From positions 1-43,853 of the forward strand of contig NZ_FNOZ01000035.1 of the NCBI RefSeq assembly GCF_900107175.1: a stretch of 43,853 nucleotides of DNA, in the 5' to 3' direction. This document shows, piece by piece, positions 1 through 7,547 of the stretch. The first letter of the stretch is position 1, and every line of letters starts with the position of its first letter. The position numbers were made by a program, and so were the translations under genes. Source of the stretch: Modestobacter sp. DSM 44400. GTDB taxonomy: Bacteria; Actinomycetota; Actinomycetes; Mycobacteriales; Geodermatophilaceae. The notes under the pieces are model-generated. The model was not told the origin of the DNA and made no database searches. It saw nothing but the letters and a program-made list of their open reading frames with translations.

Positions 1-329
1 CTGCGCCCGCCGCGGCGGACACCGGCACGAGATCTCGACCCGGCTGCACCGGTTCAACGCCTGGTGCGCCGACTCGCGCCTGCCCGAGCTCGAGCGGCTG
101 GCCGGCACGATCGAGGCCTGGTGGCCCGAGGTGCTGGGCTTCCTGCAGACCGGCCTCACCAACGCCGGCACCGAGGCCACGAACCGGACCGTGAAGACCG
201 CCGCGCGCACCGCCTACGGCTTCCGCAACCTCGAGAATCAGCGCCGCCGAGTACGGTTCGCCTGCACTCGGCGACACCGCCGGGTCACCGTCTGCTGAGG
301 GTCATTTCCCCCTCAAGTTCGAAGAGCCG
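1..329 (+). mobile_element. Right end of an ISL3-family insertion sequence
   Basis: The window opens inside an insertion sequence. It holds the 3' part of the transposase gene and, after it, a terminal inverted repeat at about 301-329. Read on the minus strand, this repeat starts GGCTCTTCGAACTTGAG, which matches the usual ISL3-family end. The left end and the target duplication lie outside the window. The IS sits in or next to the integrated element that continues to the integrase at 1745. Confidence 0.65.
2..298 (+). CDS. ISL3-family transposase, C-terminal part
   Basis: The open frame from base 2 to the TGA at 296-298 gives 98 codons with no start, because the gene begins upstream of the window. 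It carries the C-terminal ISL3 (DDE transposase) pattern: a FNAW segment, then TNAGTEATNRTVK, then AYGFRNLENQRRR. In the family this region holds the catalytic Glu and an Arg/Lys-rich tail. The last residues (CTRRHRRVTVC) are ordinary. Whether the IS is active cannot be judged because most of the gene is missing. Confidence 0.75.
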   Translation, partial: CARRGGHRHEISTRLHRFNAWCADSRLPELERLAGTIEAWWPEVLGFLQTGLTNAGTEATNRTVKTAARTAYGFRNLENQRRRVRFACTRRHRRVTVC

Positions 330-459
330 GGATGCGGGGAACTGCCGAAGCGCGCACCGACGCCAGAACAACAACAGTCACAAACGTTGATCGTCGTTGT
401 CCAGTAACTCGACAGGATCACTCGAACAGAAAATAACCATCAACACTTGCCGTCGACGG

Positions 460-507
460 CCAAGTATTTACTGAAGAACGGCACGCATGCTACCGATTCG
501 GTAGTTC
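460..507 (-). other. oriT-like site (left copy)
   Basis: Read on the minus strand, this site has a hairpin (490-504, CTACCGA and TCGGTAG around one A) followed by GCATGCGTGCCGTTC, then CAGTAAA and CTTGG. A second copy lies at 42799-42851, just upstream of a MobF relaxase gene, and 19 consecutive bases (GGTAGCATGCGTGCCGTTC) are identical. A hairpin followed by a fixed unpaired tract is the usual form of a relaxase recognition and nick site. The oriT assignment is inference from this form and from the position of the second copy. Confidence 0.5.
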
Positions 508-872
508 GAGCGTCGCTGCCCAGGCGTTCGGCCGGATGGTCGGGTGACGTTGCGGCCATTGCCGACTGGCGTTGGCAATCGCACGGCGAAGTAAGCTTTC
601 CGCCGACGCGGCGCAGCCGCACGCCACTCGTGGACACAACTGGGGTGATGCGAGTGCGGCCCGTCCAGCAGAGGGTCCACGACGACAAGCCGCTCGCAGG
701 CTGGCCGGCAGGGCACCGCGCCTGGGCAGTGATGGTGCGACCATCCACTCAGCGTTGTCCGTCAGGGGACGGCGAGCCCGCGATCGCTCTCCCCGTCAGC
801 CATGTTGATCGAGTCGCGAAAAGGTCCCCGCCGTCCTCGACTTCCGGCGTCGTCAACCCCCCACGTCCCAGC

Positions 873-923
873 GCAGCCGCAGCCGCAGCCGCAGCCGCCT
901 CCGCCTCCGCCTCCGCCTCCGCC
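873..923 (+). repeat. Hexanucleotide tandem repeat
   Basis: Four GCAGCC units (873-896) are followed directly by about four and a half GCCTCC units (897-923). On the plus strand the tract is CAG/CCG- and CTC-rich and encodes only Ala/Ser runs in a weak frame. It looks like a slippage-prone low-complexity tract without coding support. Confidence 0.8.
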
Positions 924-1053
924 AACGGGCAAGACCATGACCAGCACACCTCATGCACCGGCGGTGCGGCCAATTCGTGGTGACAGGTTCCGCGCGACCC
1001 TTACGGCGTAACGGACGTGGCCCGACAGAGCCCGACTCCTCTGCCTTCGGCGA

Positions 1054-1269
1054 TCACGCCGGGCGATCTGTTCCCTTAGCCCGTAGTCGCCGTAGCTGCC
1101 CGTAGATGTTGATTACCATGCTGACGCACAGCAGCGCAGCCATCACGGCGGTCACCCAATGGCGGGTCGCCAACCCGTAGATCAGGAAAGCGAGTTCGAC
1201 CGCCAGTAGGAAGCAGAAGACCACCAACAATTCCTGCCGCCCATGCCGCACGCGCGTCGGGTGATCCAC
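1054..1269 (-). CDS. Possible small membrane protein
   Basis: This 71-residue frame with a GTG start has two hydrophobic stretches: residues about 14-33 (LLVVFCFLLAVELAFLIYGL) and 38-57 (WVTAVMAALLCVSMVINIYG). A basic tail follows (QLRRLRAKG), so a small two-helix inner-membrane protein is plausible. I recognise no family. No clear ribosome binding site precedes the GTG, and a GTG nine codons downstream is possible. It lies on the opposite strand to the Xis and integrase genes of the same element. A chance frame in GC-rich DNA remains possible, although such balanced hydrophobic segments are less usual in shadows. Confidence 0.4.
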   Translation of the reverse strand: MDHPTRVRHGRQELLVVFCFLLAVELAFLIYGLATRHWVTAVMAALLCVSMVINIYGQLRRLRAKGTDRPA

Positions 1270-1347
1270 GGCTGGACCGTAACCGCCGCGAACACGTCAT
1301 CGACACCGGGAGACGCGCACCTCATCCAGCGGGGGGACGCTTCCCGA

Positions 1348-1383
1348 GGGGTGACGTGCCGGGGTGACGTCTCGGGATGACAT
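1348..1383 (+). repeat. Three 13-bp iterated sites upstream of the Xis gene
   Basis: GGGGTGACGT (1348-1357), GGGGTGACGT (1361-1370) and GGGATGACAT (1374-1383) repeat with an exact 13-bp period. They end about 130 bp before the start of the Xis-like gene. Short iterated sites next to xis/int genes are often binding sites for an excisionase, a repressor or an integrase arm-binding domain. Which protein would bind here is not known. Confidence 0.5.
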
Positions 1384-1515
1384 CCCGGCATCGCCTCTCG
1401 GTAGTCGGGTGATGGGTTCTTGAGCAGCGCTGGCAGCGATCGACGCCGTTCGACGCCTTCTGGACGTGAGCGGCTGTCGGACAATCCGCGGCCCACGCGT
1501 CGTCAGGAGGCATCC

Positions 1516-1707
1516 GTGCCCATCCGTCCGCTCACCACCGAGGAGGTCGCCGCGCGGTTCCGTACCAGCCCGGCCACCGTCCGCTACTGGCGGCACATCG
1601 GCATCGGCCCTGACGGCGTCCGCGTCGGCCGACGGGTTCTCTACGACGAGTCTGAGTGCGACCGTTGGTTCGAATCCAAGATCGCCGCCGCGTTGCGCAA
1701 CAACTGA
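1516..1707 (+). CDS. Excisionase-like HTH protein (AlpA/Xis, HTH_17 type)
   Basis: This 63-residue protein has a MerR/AlpA-like helix-turn-helix: a TEEVAARF helix, then SPATVRYWRHIGIGP, then GRRVLYDESECDRWF. Small proteins of this type bind DNA and act as recombination directionality factors or regulators for a neighbouring integrase. The GTG start is set by AGGAGG at 1505-1510. It lies 37 bp upstream of the integrase on the same strand, so the two are probably co-transcribed. The protein at 39478-39708 in the right-hand element is clearly related, sharing YWRH, GRRVLY and a following acidic-aromatic helix. Confidence 0.8.
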   Translation: MPIRPLTTEEVAARFRTSPATVRYWRHIGIGPDGVRVGRRVLYDESECDRWFESKIAAALRNN

Positions 1708-1744
1708 CGCCTGCGCGAGACCACCCCTCCACGAGAGGACCCCC

Positions 1745-2845
1745 GTGGCCAGCATCGACAAGCGACCCAACGGCACGTGGCGGGCCCGCTACCGCCCCGC
1801 CGCGAACAGCCCGCAGAAGACCCGGGCCTTCGATCGCAAGATCGACGCCCAGCGTTGGCTCGACGAGCGGACCGCAGCACTCGTCACGGGGCAGTTCGTC
1901 GACCCGAAGGCCGGCCAGCAGACCCTCCGCGAGTACGCCGAGCTCTGGCGAACCAGCCAAGTCCATCGCCCGACGACCGCCGCGCACGTCGAGACGATGC
2001 TCCGCCGGCATGTCTACCCGGCCCTCGGCGAACGACCGCTCTTCTCGATCCTGCCCAGCGACGTCCAGGGCCTCGTCAAGCGGCTCTCGGCGACCTTGGC
2101 GCCCAGCACCGTGGGCGTCGTCCACCGAATTCTCGCCGGCATCTTCAAAGCCGCGGTCCGCGACCGGCGCATCGTCGCCTCGCCGTGCGAAGGAACCAAG
2201 CTCCCTAAGGCGCACAAGCAGCCGGTCGAGCCGCTCTCTCTCGACGCCGTCCGGGCGCTCACCGACGCCATGCCCGCCCGGTACCGAGCGCTGATCACCC
2301 TCGCGGCCGGAACGGGCATCAGACAAGGCGAAGCCCTTGGCCTCAGCATCGACCGGGTCGACTTCCTGCGCCGGACACTCACGGTCGACCGGCAGCTGGT
2401 CACGCTGCCCGGGCGACCGCCCTATCTGGCCGCACCCAAGACCCAGGCGTCCGTCCGCACCATCCCACTCCCCCAGGTCGTCATCGACGCCCTCGCGGCG
2501 CACCTGGCCGAGTGGCCGGCCGAGGCGCTGCTGTTCACCACCGAGCTGCGGACGCCCATCCGGCGGACGGCGTTCTCGGCCCGCGTCTGGCAGCCGGCGG
2601 TCAAGCGGGCCGGCCTGCCCACGTCGGTGACCTTCCACGCGCTGCGGCACTTCTACGCGTCGCTGCTCATCCGACACGGGGAGTCGGTGAAGACCGTCCA
2701 GGCCCGGCTGGGGCACGCCTCGGCCGCCGAAACACTCGACACCTACTCGCACCTGTGGCCCGATTCTGACGATCGGACCAGGGCCGCGGTTGACTCCGTG
2801 CTGAGGACTGCTGAGGACTCACTGAGGACAGCCGCACCTCTCTGA
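1745..2845 (+). CDS. Site-specific tyrosine integrase of the left element
   Basis: This 366-residue phage-type tyrosine recombinase catalyses integration and excision of the element. The N-terminal arm-binding domain (residues about 1-55, ending DAQRWLDERTAALVTG) is followed by a SAM-like core-binding domain (about 60-150) and the catalytic domain (about 170-345). The catalytic residues are visible: Arg in GTGIRQGEAL, HALRHFYASLL, His in GHASAAETL and the nucleophile Tyr in LDTYSHLW. The GTG start follows GAGAGGAC. The gene stops only about 28 bp from the 3' end of rnpB on the facing strand, the usual position of an integrase beside its attachment site. The N-terminus resembles the integrase at 38245-39396, but the two proteins are otherwise clearly different. 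Confidence 0.93.
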   Translation: MASIDKRPNGTWRARYRPAANSPQKTRAFDRKIDAQRWLDERTAALVTGQFVDPKAGQQTLREYAELWRTSQVHRPTTAAHVETMLRRHVYPALGERPLFSILPSDVQGLVKRLSATLAPSTVGVVHRILAGIFKAAVRDRRIVASPCEGTKLPKAHKQPVEPLSLDAVRALTDAMPARYRALITLAAGTGIRQGEALGLSIDRVDFLRRTLTVDRQLVTLPGRPPYLAAPKTQASVRTIPLPQVVIDALAAHLAEWPAEALLFTTELRTPIRRTAFSARVWQPAVKRAGLPTSVTFHALRHFYASLLIRHGESVKTVQARLGHASAAETLDTYSHLWPDSDDRTRAAVDSVLRTAEDSLRTAAPL

Positions 2846-2872
2846 CCGAGAAACCGCTGGTCAGCGGGGGGC

Positions 2873-3282
2873 GACGGACGAGTCGGCCTGTACGCCGGGT
2901 TCTGTCCCCGGGCGCCTCGCGGCGTCCCGATGGGCGGTCATCCATCTAGGCCTGCCGTTGCCGGCAGGCTCGAGCGGTCTACCCGCAGGCTCGGGCGGGC
3001 CGCCCTCGAACGCCTGCGCAGGACGGCGGCGAAGCGCCGTCCCTTCTCGACCTTGCTCCGGGTGGGGTTTACCGAGCCACACCGGTCACCCGGTGTGCGG
3101 TGGTCTCTTACACCGCCGTTTCACCCTTACCAGTGCACGCACTGGCGGTCTGTTCTCTGTGGCACTGTCCCGCGGGTCACCCCGGGTCGCTGTTGGCGAC
3201 CACCCTGCCCTGTGGAGCCCGGACGTTCCTCGGCGACGGGGTCTCCCCCACCGACGCGACCGCCCAGCCGACTCGTCCGTCG
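2873..3282 (-). ncRNA. rnpB: RNase P RNA (M1 RNA), bacterial A type
   Basis: This is the catalytic RNA that removes 5' leaders from pre-tRNAs. On the minus strand the conserved blocks are all present: an ACAGAGAACAGACC-type segment, GGTAAGGGTGAAACGG, GTAAGAGACCACC, and a 3' part near AGATGGATGACCGCC with ACAGAACCCGGCGTACAGG. The ends were set by the P1 helix: the 5' strand (3267-3282) pairs over about 16 bp with the 3' strand (about 2872-2887). The length of about 410 nt is normal for actinobacteria. The 3' end faces the integrase, which suggests the end of rnpB is the attachment site of the left element. Confidence 0.92.
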
Positions 3283-3290
3283 TGCCGGGG

Positions 3291-3296
3291 AGTCTA
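3291..3296 (-). promoter_or_regulatory. Probable -10 box of rnpB
   Basis: Read on the minus strand the hexamer is TAGACT. It lies 8-9 bases before the predicted rnpB 5' end, the expected distance for a housekeeping sigma factor -10 box. No good -35 hexamer is visible 17-18 bp further upstream. Confidence 0.45.
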
Positions 3297-3322
3297 CGGG
3301 CCCGCGACGGCCGGGGATGAGC

Positions 3323-3376
3323 CGCGGTGTTGGGGGGTGACCCGCGGTCGACCGCGGGTCACCGCCCAACACCGCG
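3323..3376. repeat. 54-bp near-perfect palindrome
   Basis: The two 27-bp arms meet at 3349/3350 with no loop (centre GCGGTCGACCGC), and only one base pair is mismatched. It lies just beyond the stop of the PIG-L gene (3412) and about 30 bp upstream of the rnpB -10 box. It would form a very stable RNA hairpin and could terminate the PIG-L transcript before rnpB. There is no T-rich tail. It could instead be a protein-binding or cruciform site. Confidence 0.7.
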
Positions 3377-3411
3377 AGGTGTGCCTGCGGGGAGCACCGG
3401 CCCGCGCCGGC

Positions 3412-4140
3412 TCACCCCCAGTAGAGCCGGAACCCGACCTGGCGGCCGCCGTCCTCGGTCATGGTCGCCATGTCGACCTGTCGACGTGCCTGCTCCTCGA
3501 CCGGGTCGTCCGACAGCGCCTCCAGGTAACGGCGGTGCTCGGTCAGCGAGGCCACGGCCGGCTCCACGGCCGCGGTGACGTCGACGACGTGCGGCGCGTC
3601 CCGGCCGATCTCCGAGACTGCGATGTACTGCACGCCCGACCACGGCGTCTCGGTCAGGTCGGGGAAGATCCACTCGTTCGCGGCGTCGGCCACCGCGTCC
3701 AGCACGGTGCGGGTGAGCGCCCGGTGGTCCGGTGAGTTGAGCGCGGCGGGGGTCACCTGCGGCGGGGTCCAGCAGTCGCCGCCGTACATCGTGACCACCA
3801 GGTCGGGCCGGTGCCGGCGCAGTGCCGCGGCGAGGTCCCGGCGCAGCTCCAGCCCGGCCTCCAGCACGCCGTCCCGGTGGTCGAGGAACTCCACCTCCGA
3901 CACCCCGACCACCGCGGCCGAGCGCCGTTCCTCCTCCTCGCGCAGCGGCCCGGCCTCGACCGGGGAGAGGCCCGCAATGCCGGCCTCACCGCGGGTCGCG
4001 AGCAGGTAGTGCACCTCCTTGCCCGCCGCCGTCCAGACCGCGACGGCGACGGCGATGCCGTACTCGATGTCGTCAGGGTGGGCGACCACGACGAGGGCGC
4101 GCTGCCAGTCGTCGGGCATCGGGGCGGGAGCAGGGGGCAT
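3412..4140 (-). CDS. PIG-L family deacetylase (LmbE-like)
   Basis: This 242-residue zinc-dependent deacetylase is of the PIG-L/LmbE family, which removes N-acetyl groups from GlcNAc-type substrates (as in mycothiol, bacillithiol or antibiotic pathways). The family motif AHPDDIE is at residues about 20-26, and NSPDHRALT (about 136-144) supplies a zinc-binding His. VTMYGGD precedes it. Full length for the family, with no signal peptide. ATG start; a second Met at residue 8 (PAPMPDDW) is an alternative. The substrate cannot be told from the sequence, and nothing nearby belongs to mycothiol synthesis. Confidence 0.85.
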   Translation of the reverse strand: MPPAPAPMPDDWQRALVVVAHPDDIEYGIAVAVAVWTAAGKEVHYLLATRGEAGIAGLSPVEAGPLREEEERRSAAVVGVSEVEFLDHRDGVLEAGLELRRDLAAALRRHRPDLVVTMYGGDCWTPPQVTPAALNSPDHRALTRTVLDAVADAANEWIFPDLTETPWSGVQYIAVSEIGRDAPHVVDVTAAVEPAVASLTEHRRYLEALSDDPVEEQARRQVDMATMTEDGGRQVGFRLYWG

Positions 4141-4161
4141 GGGTGGATTCTGGTCCGCCGA

Positions 4162-4866
4162 TCAGCGTGCGGCGACCCTCAGCAGCACGTCGGCCAGGTC
4201 GTCGGGTGCGCTGACCATCGGGTCGTGCCCGGTGGCCAGCTCGACGACGTCCCAGCCCGGCTCGGACCGCACCCGCTGCCGAAACGGGTCGATCGTCGGC
4301 AGCGGCGGGGAGGCGCAGTCGACGAAGGTCCGCGGCCGGGCCACCCACCGGTCGGCGTCGAAGTGCAGCGGATCGTCGTAGACCCCGCCCGGCTGCGGTG
4401 TCTGCCGGCGCTCCACCCACGCGGCGTCGGCGCCGGTGAGCCCGAAGACCGCGGCCGGCGGGGGTGGCAACGTGCCGGTCGCGGCGATCGCCGTCCGGCG
4501 GTCGGCCTGCACCTGCGCGGAGTTGCGGGTCGACCAGCACTCGCCCGGGCTGGGGACGACGCCATCCACGTAGACCAGCGACCCGACCGCCGCGCCCAGC
4601 CGGTCGGCGGCGCCGGTGACGACCATGCCGGCGTAGCTGTGGCCGACCAGCACCGCACCGGAGCACTCCTCGGCGAGGACCGCGGACACGACGTCCTGCA
4701 CGTGCGTGCCCAGCCTGATCTCCGGCGACAGCTGGTGCGCCCGCTCCCCCAGCCCGGTCAACGTCACCAGGACGGCGCGGTGCCCCGCCGCGTGCAGTCG
4801 GGGCAGCACGCGCCGCCAGCTTTAGGCTCCGTGCCAGGCCCCGTGCACCAGGACGATGTCTGTCAT
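4162..4866 (-). pseudogene. Alpha/beta hydrolase with an in-frame stop at codon 15
   Basis: The frame starts MTDIVLVHGAWHGA and then hits TAA (4822-4824). The same frame continues as SWRRVLPRLHAAGHRAV for another 220 codons, exactly as an EstC/MES-like esterase would. Later motifs are intact: nucleophile elbow GHSYAGMVV, an Asp in PTIDPF, and the catalytic His in ATGHDPM near the end. Relatives usually read HGAWHGAWSW here, so TAA replaces an expected TGG. A GTG at 4809 could restart translation, but it would lack the first strand and the HGAW oxyanion loop. I infer a recent pseudogene. Its next neighbours upstream are also broken. Confidence 0.75.
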
Positions 4867-4888
4867 CGCGTCATCGTGCCCGCTCCAC

Positions 4889-5708
4889 TCAGCGCGTGGC
4901 GTGCTCGGCGGCCGGCTGCTGTGCCGGCTGGTGGCCGGCCGACGGCGCCGCCGCGCGCACCAGAGCGATCGCCAGCAGGCCGCCGACGATGCCGGCGGCA
5001 CCAGAGACGAGAAAGACGTCCCGCAGGCCACCGGCGTACGCCGAGGCCAGCAGGTCGGCCACGTCCCCGCGGGACCGCGCCGGTGCCGCACCGATGACCT
5101 GCCCGGCCTGACCCGCGGTCAGCGCCGACACCGTCCCGGCCGGGTCGGGCGCCCCGGAGTCGGTCAGGACGGCGGCCGCCCGGGAGGTGAACACACTGCC
5201 GAGCACCGCCACCCCCAGGGCGAAGCCGAGCTGCCGGGCGGTGTTGACCGCACCGGAGGCATGCCGCTGCGCTGGCGGGGCACCGCCGCCAGCGCCGCGG
5301 ACGCCAGCGTCGGATTGGCCATCCGACGCCGGCACCCAGAGACGACGAGTCCGGGGACCAGCACCGACCACGTCGAGCCCGCGGAGACCCTCGCCAGCAG
5401 GAGCGAGCCGATGCCGAGAGCAGCAGTCCGCCGCCCAGCACGAAACGCGGCGGCCGCGTCTGGAGGAAGCGACCGGCTCCACCGGCCACCGCGAAGCTCA
5501 GCAGCGACAGCGGGATGAAGACCAGCCCGCCCTGCAGGGGTGACAGGCCCAGGATCGACTGCAGCCACAGCGACGTGTACAGGCTGGCCGAGAAGGCCGC
5601 CGCGTTCAGCACCAGGGCGCCCAGCATGATCCCGGTGAAGGAGCGGGACCGGAACAACCGGACGTCGAGCATCGGCGCGGGCCGGCGCAGCTCCACCAGC
5701 ACCCAGAC
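4889..5708 (-). pseudogene. MFS transporter (DHA2 type), C-terminal half, frameshifted
   Basis: The remnant covers about the last 270 residues of a 14-helix drug/proton antiporter. It begins VWVLVELRRPAPMLDVRLF, the loop before transmembrane helix 9-10 in this family, so the N-terminal half is absent. The recognisable track then changes frame several times: GGLLLSA, then IGSLLLARVSAG, then MANPTLASAALAAVP, then GAVNTARQLGFALGVAVLG. I place single-base losses near 5415, 5320 and 5262 and a gain near 5337, all in or beside GG runs. Its 5' end abuts the beheaded Lrp gene on the other strand. Confidence 0.8.
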
Positions 5709-5716
5709 CGGACCGG

Positions 5717-6361
5717 CTGCCCCGCACGGTCCAGGTCATCGACCTGACCGCCCTGTCGGTGCTGCACGCCTTCGTCGGCGGCCCGTTCGAGTGGACCGGC
5801 TTCGACGACCCTCTGGACCACGACCAGATCGCCGCTCTCACCCCGGCCCCGGCTCGACCCCCGGCCACCGTGCTGGCGCCCGACGCGGACGACGAGCCCC
5901 TGTTCGCCGCCCTGGCCACCGACGGGCGGCTGAGCTACGCCGAGCTGTCCGCGGTGGCCGGCTGGTCGGAGAGCCGGGCGGCCCGCCGGGTGGAGACGCT
6001 GCGCGCCGCCGGGCTGCTGTACTTCGACCTGGAGATCGCCAACGAGCAGCTCGGCCACCCGGTCGACGCGCTGCTGTGGCTGGGCGTGGCCCCCTCGGCC
6101 ATCGCGCACGTCGGCGAGGCGCTGGCCCGGCCGCCGGAGACCGCCTACACAGCGGTGCTCACCGGCCCGGCCAATCTGGTCGTGGCGGTGATCTGCCGGG
6201 ACACCGCGCACCTGTACCGGTTTCTCACCGAGACGGTCGGTTCGCTGCCGGTGCACACGCTGGACACCTCGACCGTGCTCCGCCGGGTCAAGCAGGCCGG
6301 CAGCCTGATGGACGGCGACCGGCTCACCGACCCCGAGCCTCCGCCGGTCCGCCGCACCTGA
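5717..6361 (+). pseudogene. Lrp/AsnC-family regulator lacking its N-terminus
   Basis: The frame is open from about 5717 (RTVQVIDLTALSVLHAFVGG) to the stop at 6359-6361, about 214 residues. It contains an AsnC-type helix-turn-helix (DGRLSYAELSAVAGWSESRAARRVETLRAAG, read in parts) and a C-terminal RAM ligand-binding domain ending in STVLRRVKQ. Actinobacterial relatives are about 330 residues with two such units; here the first HTH and most of the first RAM domain are missing. A GTG at 5759 could start a short product. The absence of a promoter and the fused partner gene make it a likely pseudogene. Confidence 0.7.
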
Positions 6362-6397
6362 CCCCTCAGGGAGCTTTGTCGGGCTCGAGCCCCGAGC

Positions 6398-6757
6398 TCA
6401 GCGCCCGCGGGCCACCCGGAGCGCGGCCAGCACCATCGGCACCTGCAGCGGCAGCCGGGCGACGGCCACTGCCATCGGCACCGGCCTGCCCCGCACCACC
6501 CGGAAGGTGTGCAGGTGCGCAGGCACGAACGCGGCCAGCAGCGCGGCCGCCGCCCACCCGCCGGCCCGCCGGGTGGCCGGCACCGCCAGCAGCGCCGCGG
6601 TGCCCAGTTCGGCCACCCCGCTGCCGGTCACCCAGGGCCGAGCGGGACCGAGCTCCGGGGGCACCAGCCAGTCATAGGTGTGCGGCCGCACCAGGTGCAG
6701 TACTCCCGACCCGCCCAGGAGGGCCGACAAACCCAGCGTCAGATCACGCGTCCGCAT
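6398..6757 (-). CDS. DoxX-like small membrane protein
   Basis: This 119-residue protein has four hydrophobic helices (about 7-21, 44-60, 66-82 and 97-115). The sequence HLVRPHTYDWLVPPEL followed by GSGVAELGTA is typical of DoxX/YphA-like membrane proteins, whose role is mostly unknown and sometimes tied to redox or sulfur metabolism. ATG start at 6757. It converges on the broken Lrp gene with 36 bp between them, and is divergent from the TauE gene with only 24 bp between starts, so the two promoters must overlap the coding starts or be leaderless. Confidence 0.75.
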   Translation of the reverse strand: MRTRDLTLGLSALLGGSGVLHLVRPHTYDWLVPPELGPARPWVTGSGVAELGTAALLAVPATRRAGGWAAAALLAAFVPAHLHTFRVVRGRPVPMAVAVARLPLQVPMVLAALRVARGR

Positions 6758-6781
6758 GAGGGCACCGTAGGCTCCGCGGCC

Positions 6782-7537
6782 GTGTCCGCCGCCGACCTCC
6801 TCATCGCTTCCGGGGTCGCCCTGCTGGCCGGCGTGATCAACTCCATCGCCGGCGGCGGGTCGCTGATCCTGTTCCCCACGCTCGTCGCTCTCGGGCTGGG
6901 CACCGTGCCGGCCAACGTCACCAACTCCATCGCCCAGTGGCCCGGCTACATCGGCGGGGTGGTCGGCTTCCGCCAGGAGTACGGCGGCCAGCGCAGCCGG
7001 CTGATCCGCTTCTCGGTGGTGGCCGTGCTGGGCGGCACGGTCGGCTCTGTGCTGCTGCTCACCACCCCTTCGGCGGCCTTCGACACCGTCGTCCCGGTGC
7101 TGGTGCTGGTGGCCAGCCTGCTGCTGGCCGTGCAGCCGCTGGTCACCAAGCGGCTCAAGAAGGCCGAGGAGGGCGAGCACACCCGCGACCCGGTCTGGCT
7201 CTACGTCGCACTGTTCCTGGCCACCGTGTACGGCGGCTACTTCGGCGGCGCGCTCGGCGTGATCCTGGTCGGGGTCCTGGGGCTCGGGCTGGGGAAGCTG
7301 AAGCTGGCCAACGCGGTCAAGAGCGTGATCTCGCTGGTCACCGCCACCGTCACGCTGGTCATCTTCGGGTTCTTCGCCGACGTCTCGTGGGCCTACGTGG
7401 CGGTCTGCGCGCCGGCCAGCCTGCTCGGCGGGTTCCTCGGCGCCAAGGTCGCTACCCGGATCCCCACCACGCCCCTGCGGGTGCTGATCGTGGTGTTCGG
7501 CATCAGCGTGGCAGTGTTCCTGTACTTCCAGGTCTGA
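6782..7537 (+). CDS. TauE/SafE-family membrane exporter
   Basis: This 251-residue protein has about eight transmembrane helices and is of the sulfite/organosulfonate exporter (TauE/SafE, DUF81) family. The N-terminal repeat shows the family pattern: LLAGVINSIAGGGSLILFP, then NVTNSIAQWPGYIGG. The second half carries GGYFGGALGVILV and KSVISLVTA, reflecting the internal duplication. The frame runs far upstream; I chose the GTG at 6782 because it opens directly into the first helix. Eleven bases separate it from the next gene, so they probably form an operon. The actual substrate is unknown. Confidence 0.88.
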   Translation: MSAADLLIASGVALLAGVINSIAGGGSLILFPTLVALGLGTVPANVTNSIAQWPGYIGGVVGFRQEYGGQRSRLIRFSVVAVLGGTVGSVLLLTTPSAAFDTVVPVLVLVASLLLAVQPLVTKRLKKAEEGEHTRDPVWLYVALFLATVYGGYFGGALGVILVGVLGLGLGKLKLANAVKSVISLVTATVTLVIFGFFADVSWAYVAVCAPASLLGGFLGAKVATRIPTTPLRVLIVVFGISVAVFLYFQV

Positions 7538-7547
7538 TGGCCCGCCG

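Larger units (their letters stand above)
299..1053. other. Gene-poor stretch with IS end, oriT-like site and hexamer repeats
   Basis: This 755-base stretch contains the ISL3 inverted repeat (to about 329), an AT-richer patch near 425-475, the oriT-like site at 460-507 and a hexanucleotide repeat at 873-923. Overlapping open frames exist on both strands but are mutual shadows and look like no family I know. I see no convincing gene. Confidence 0.6.

Noticed and set aside
447-983. A 178-codon plus-strand frame with Ala/Ser runs
   Set aside because: It is open because of the hexamer repeat and GC content; frames on the other strand overlap it fully and no motif is visible.
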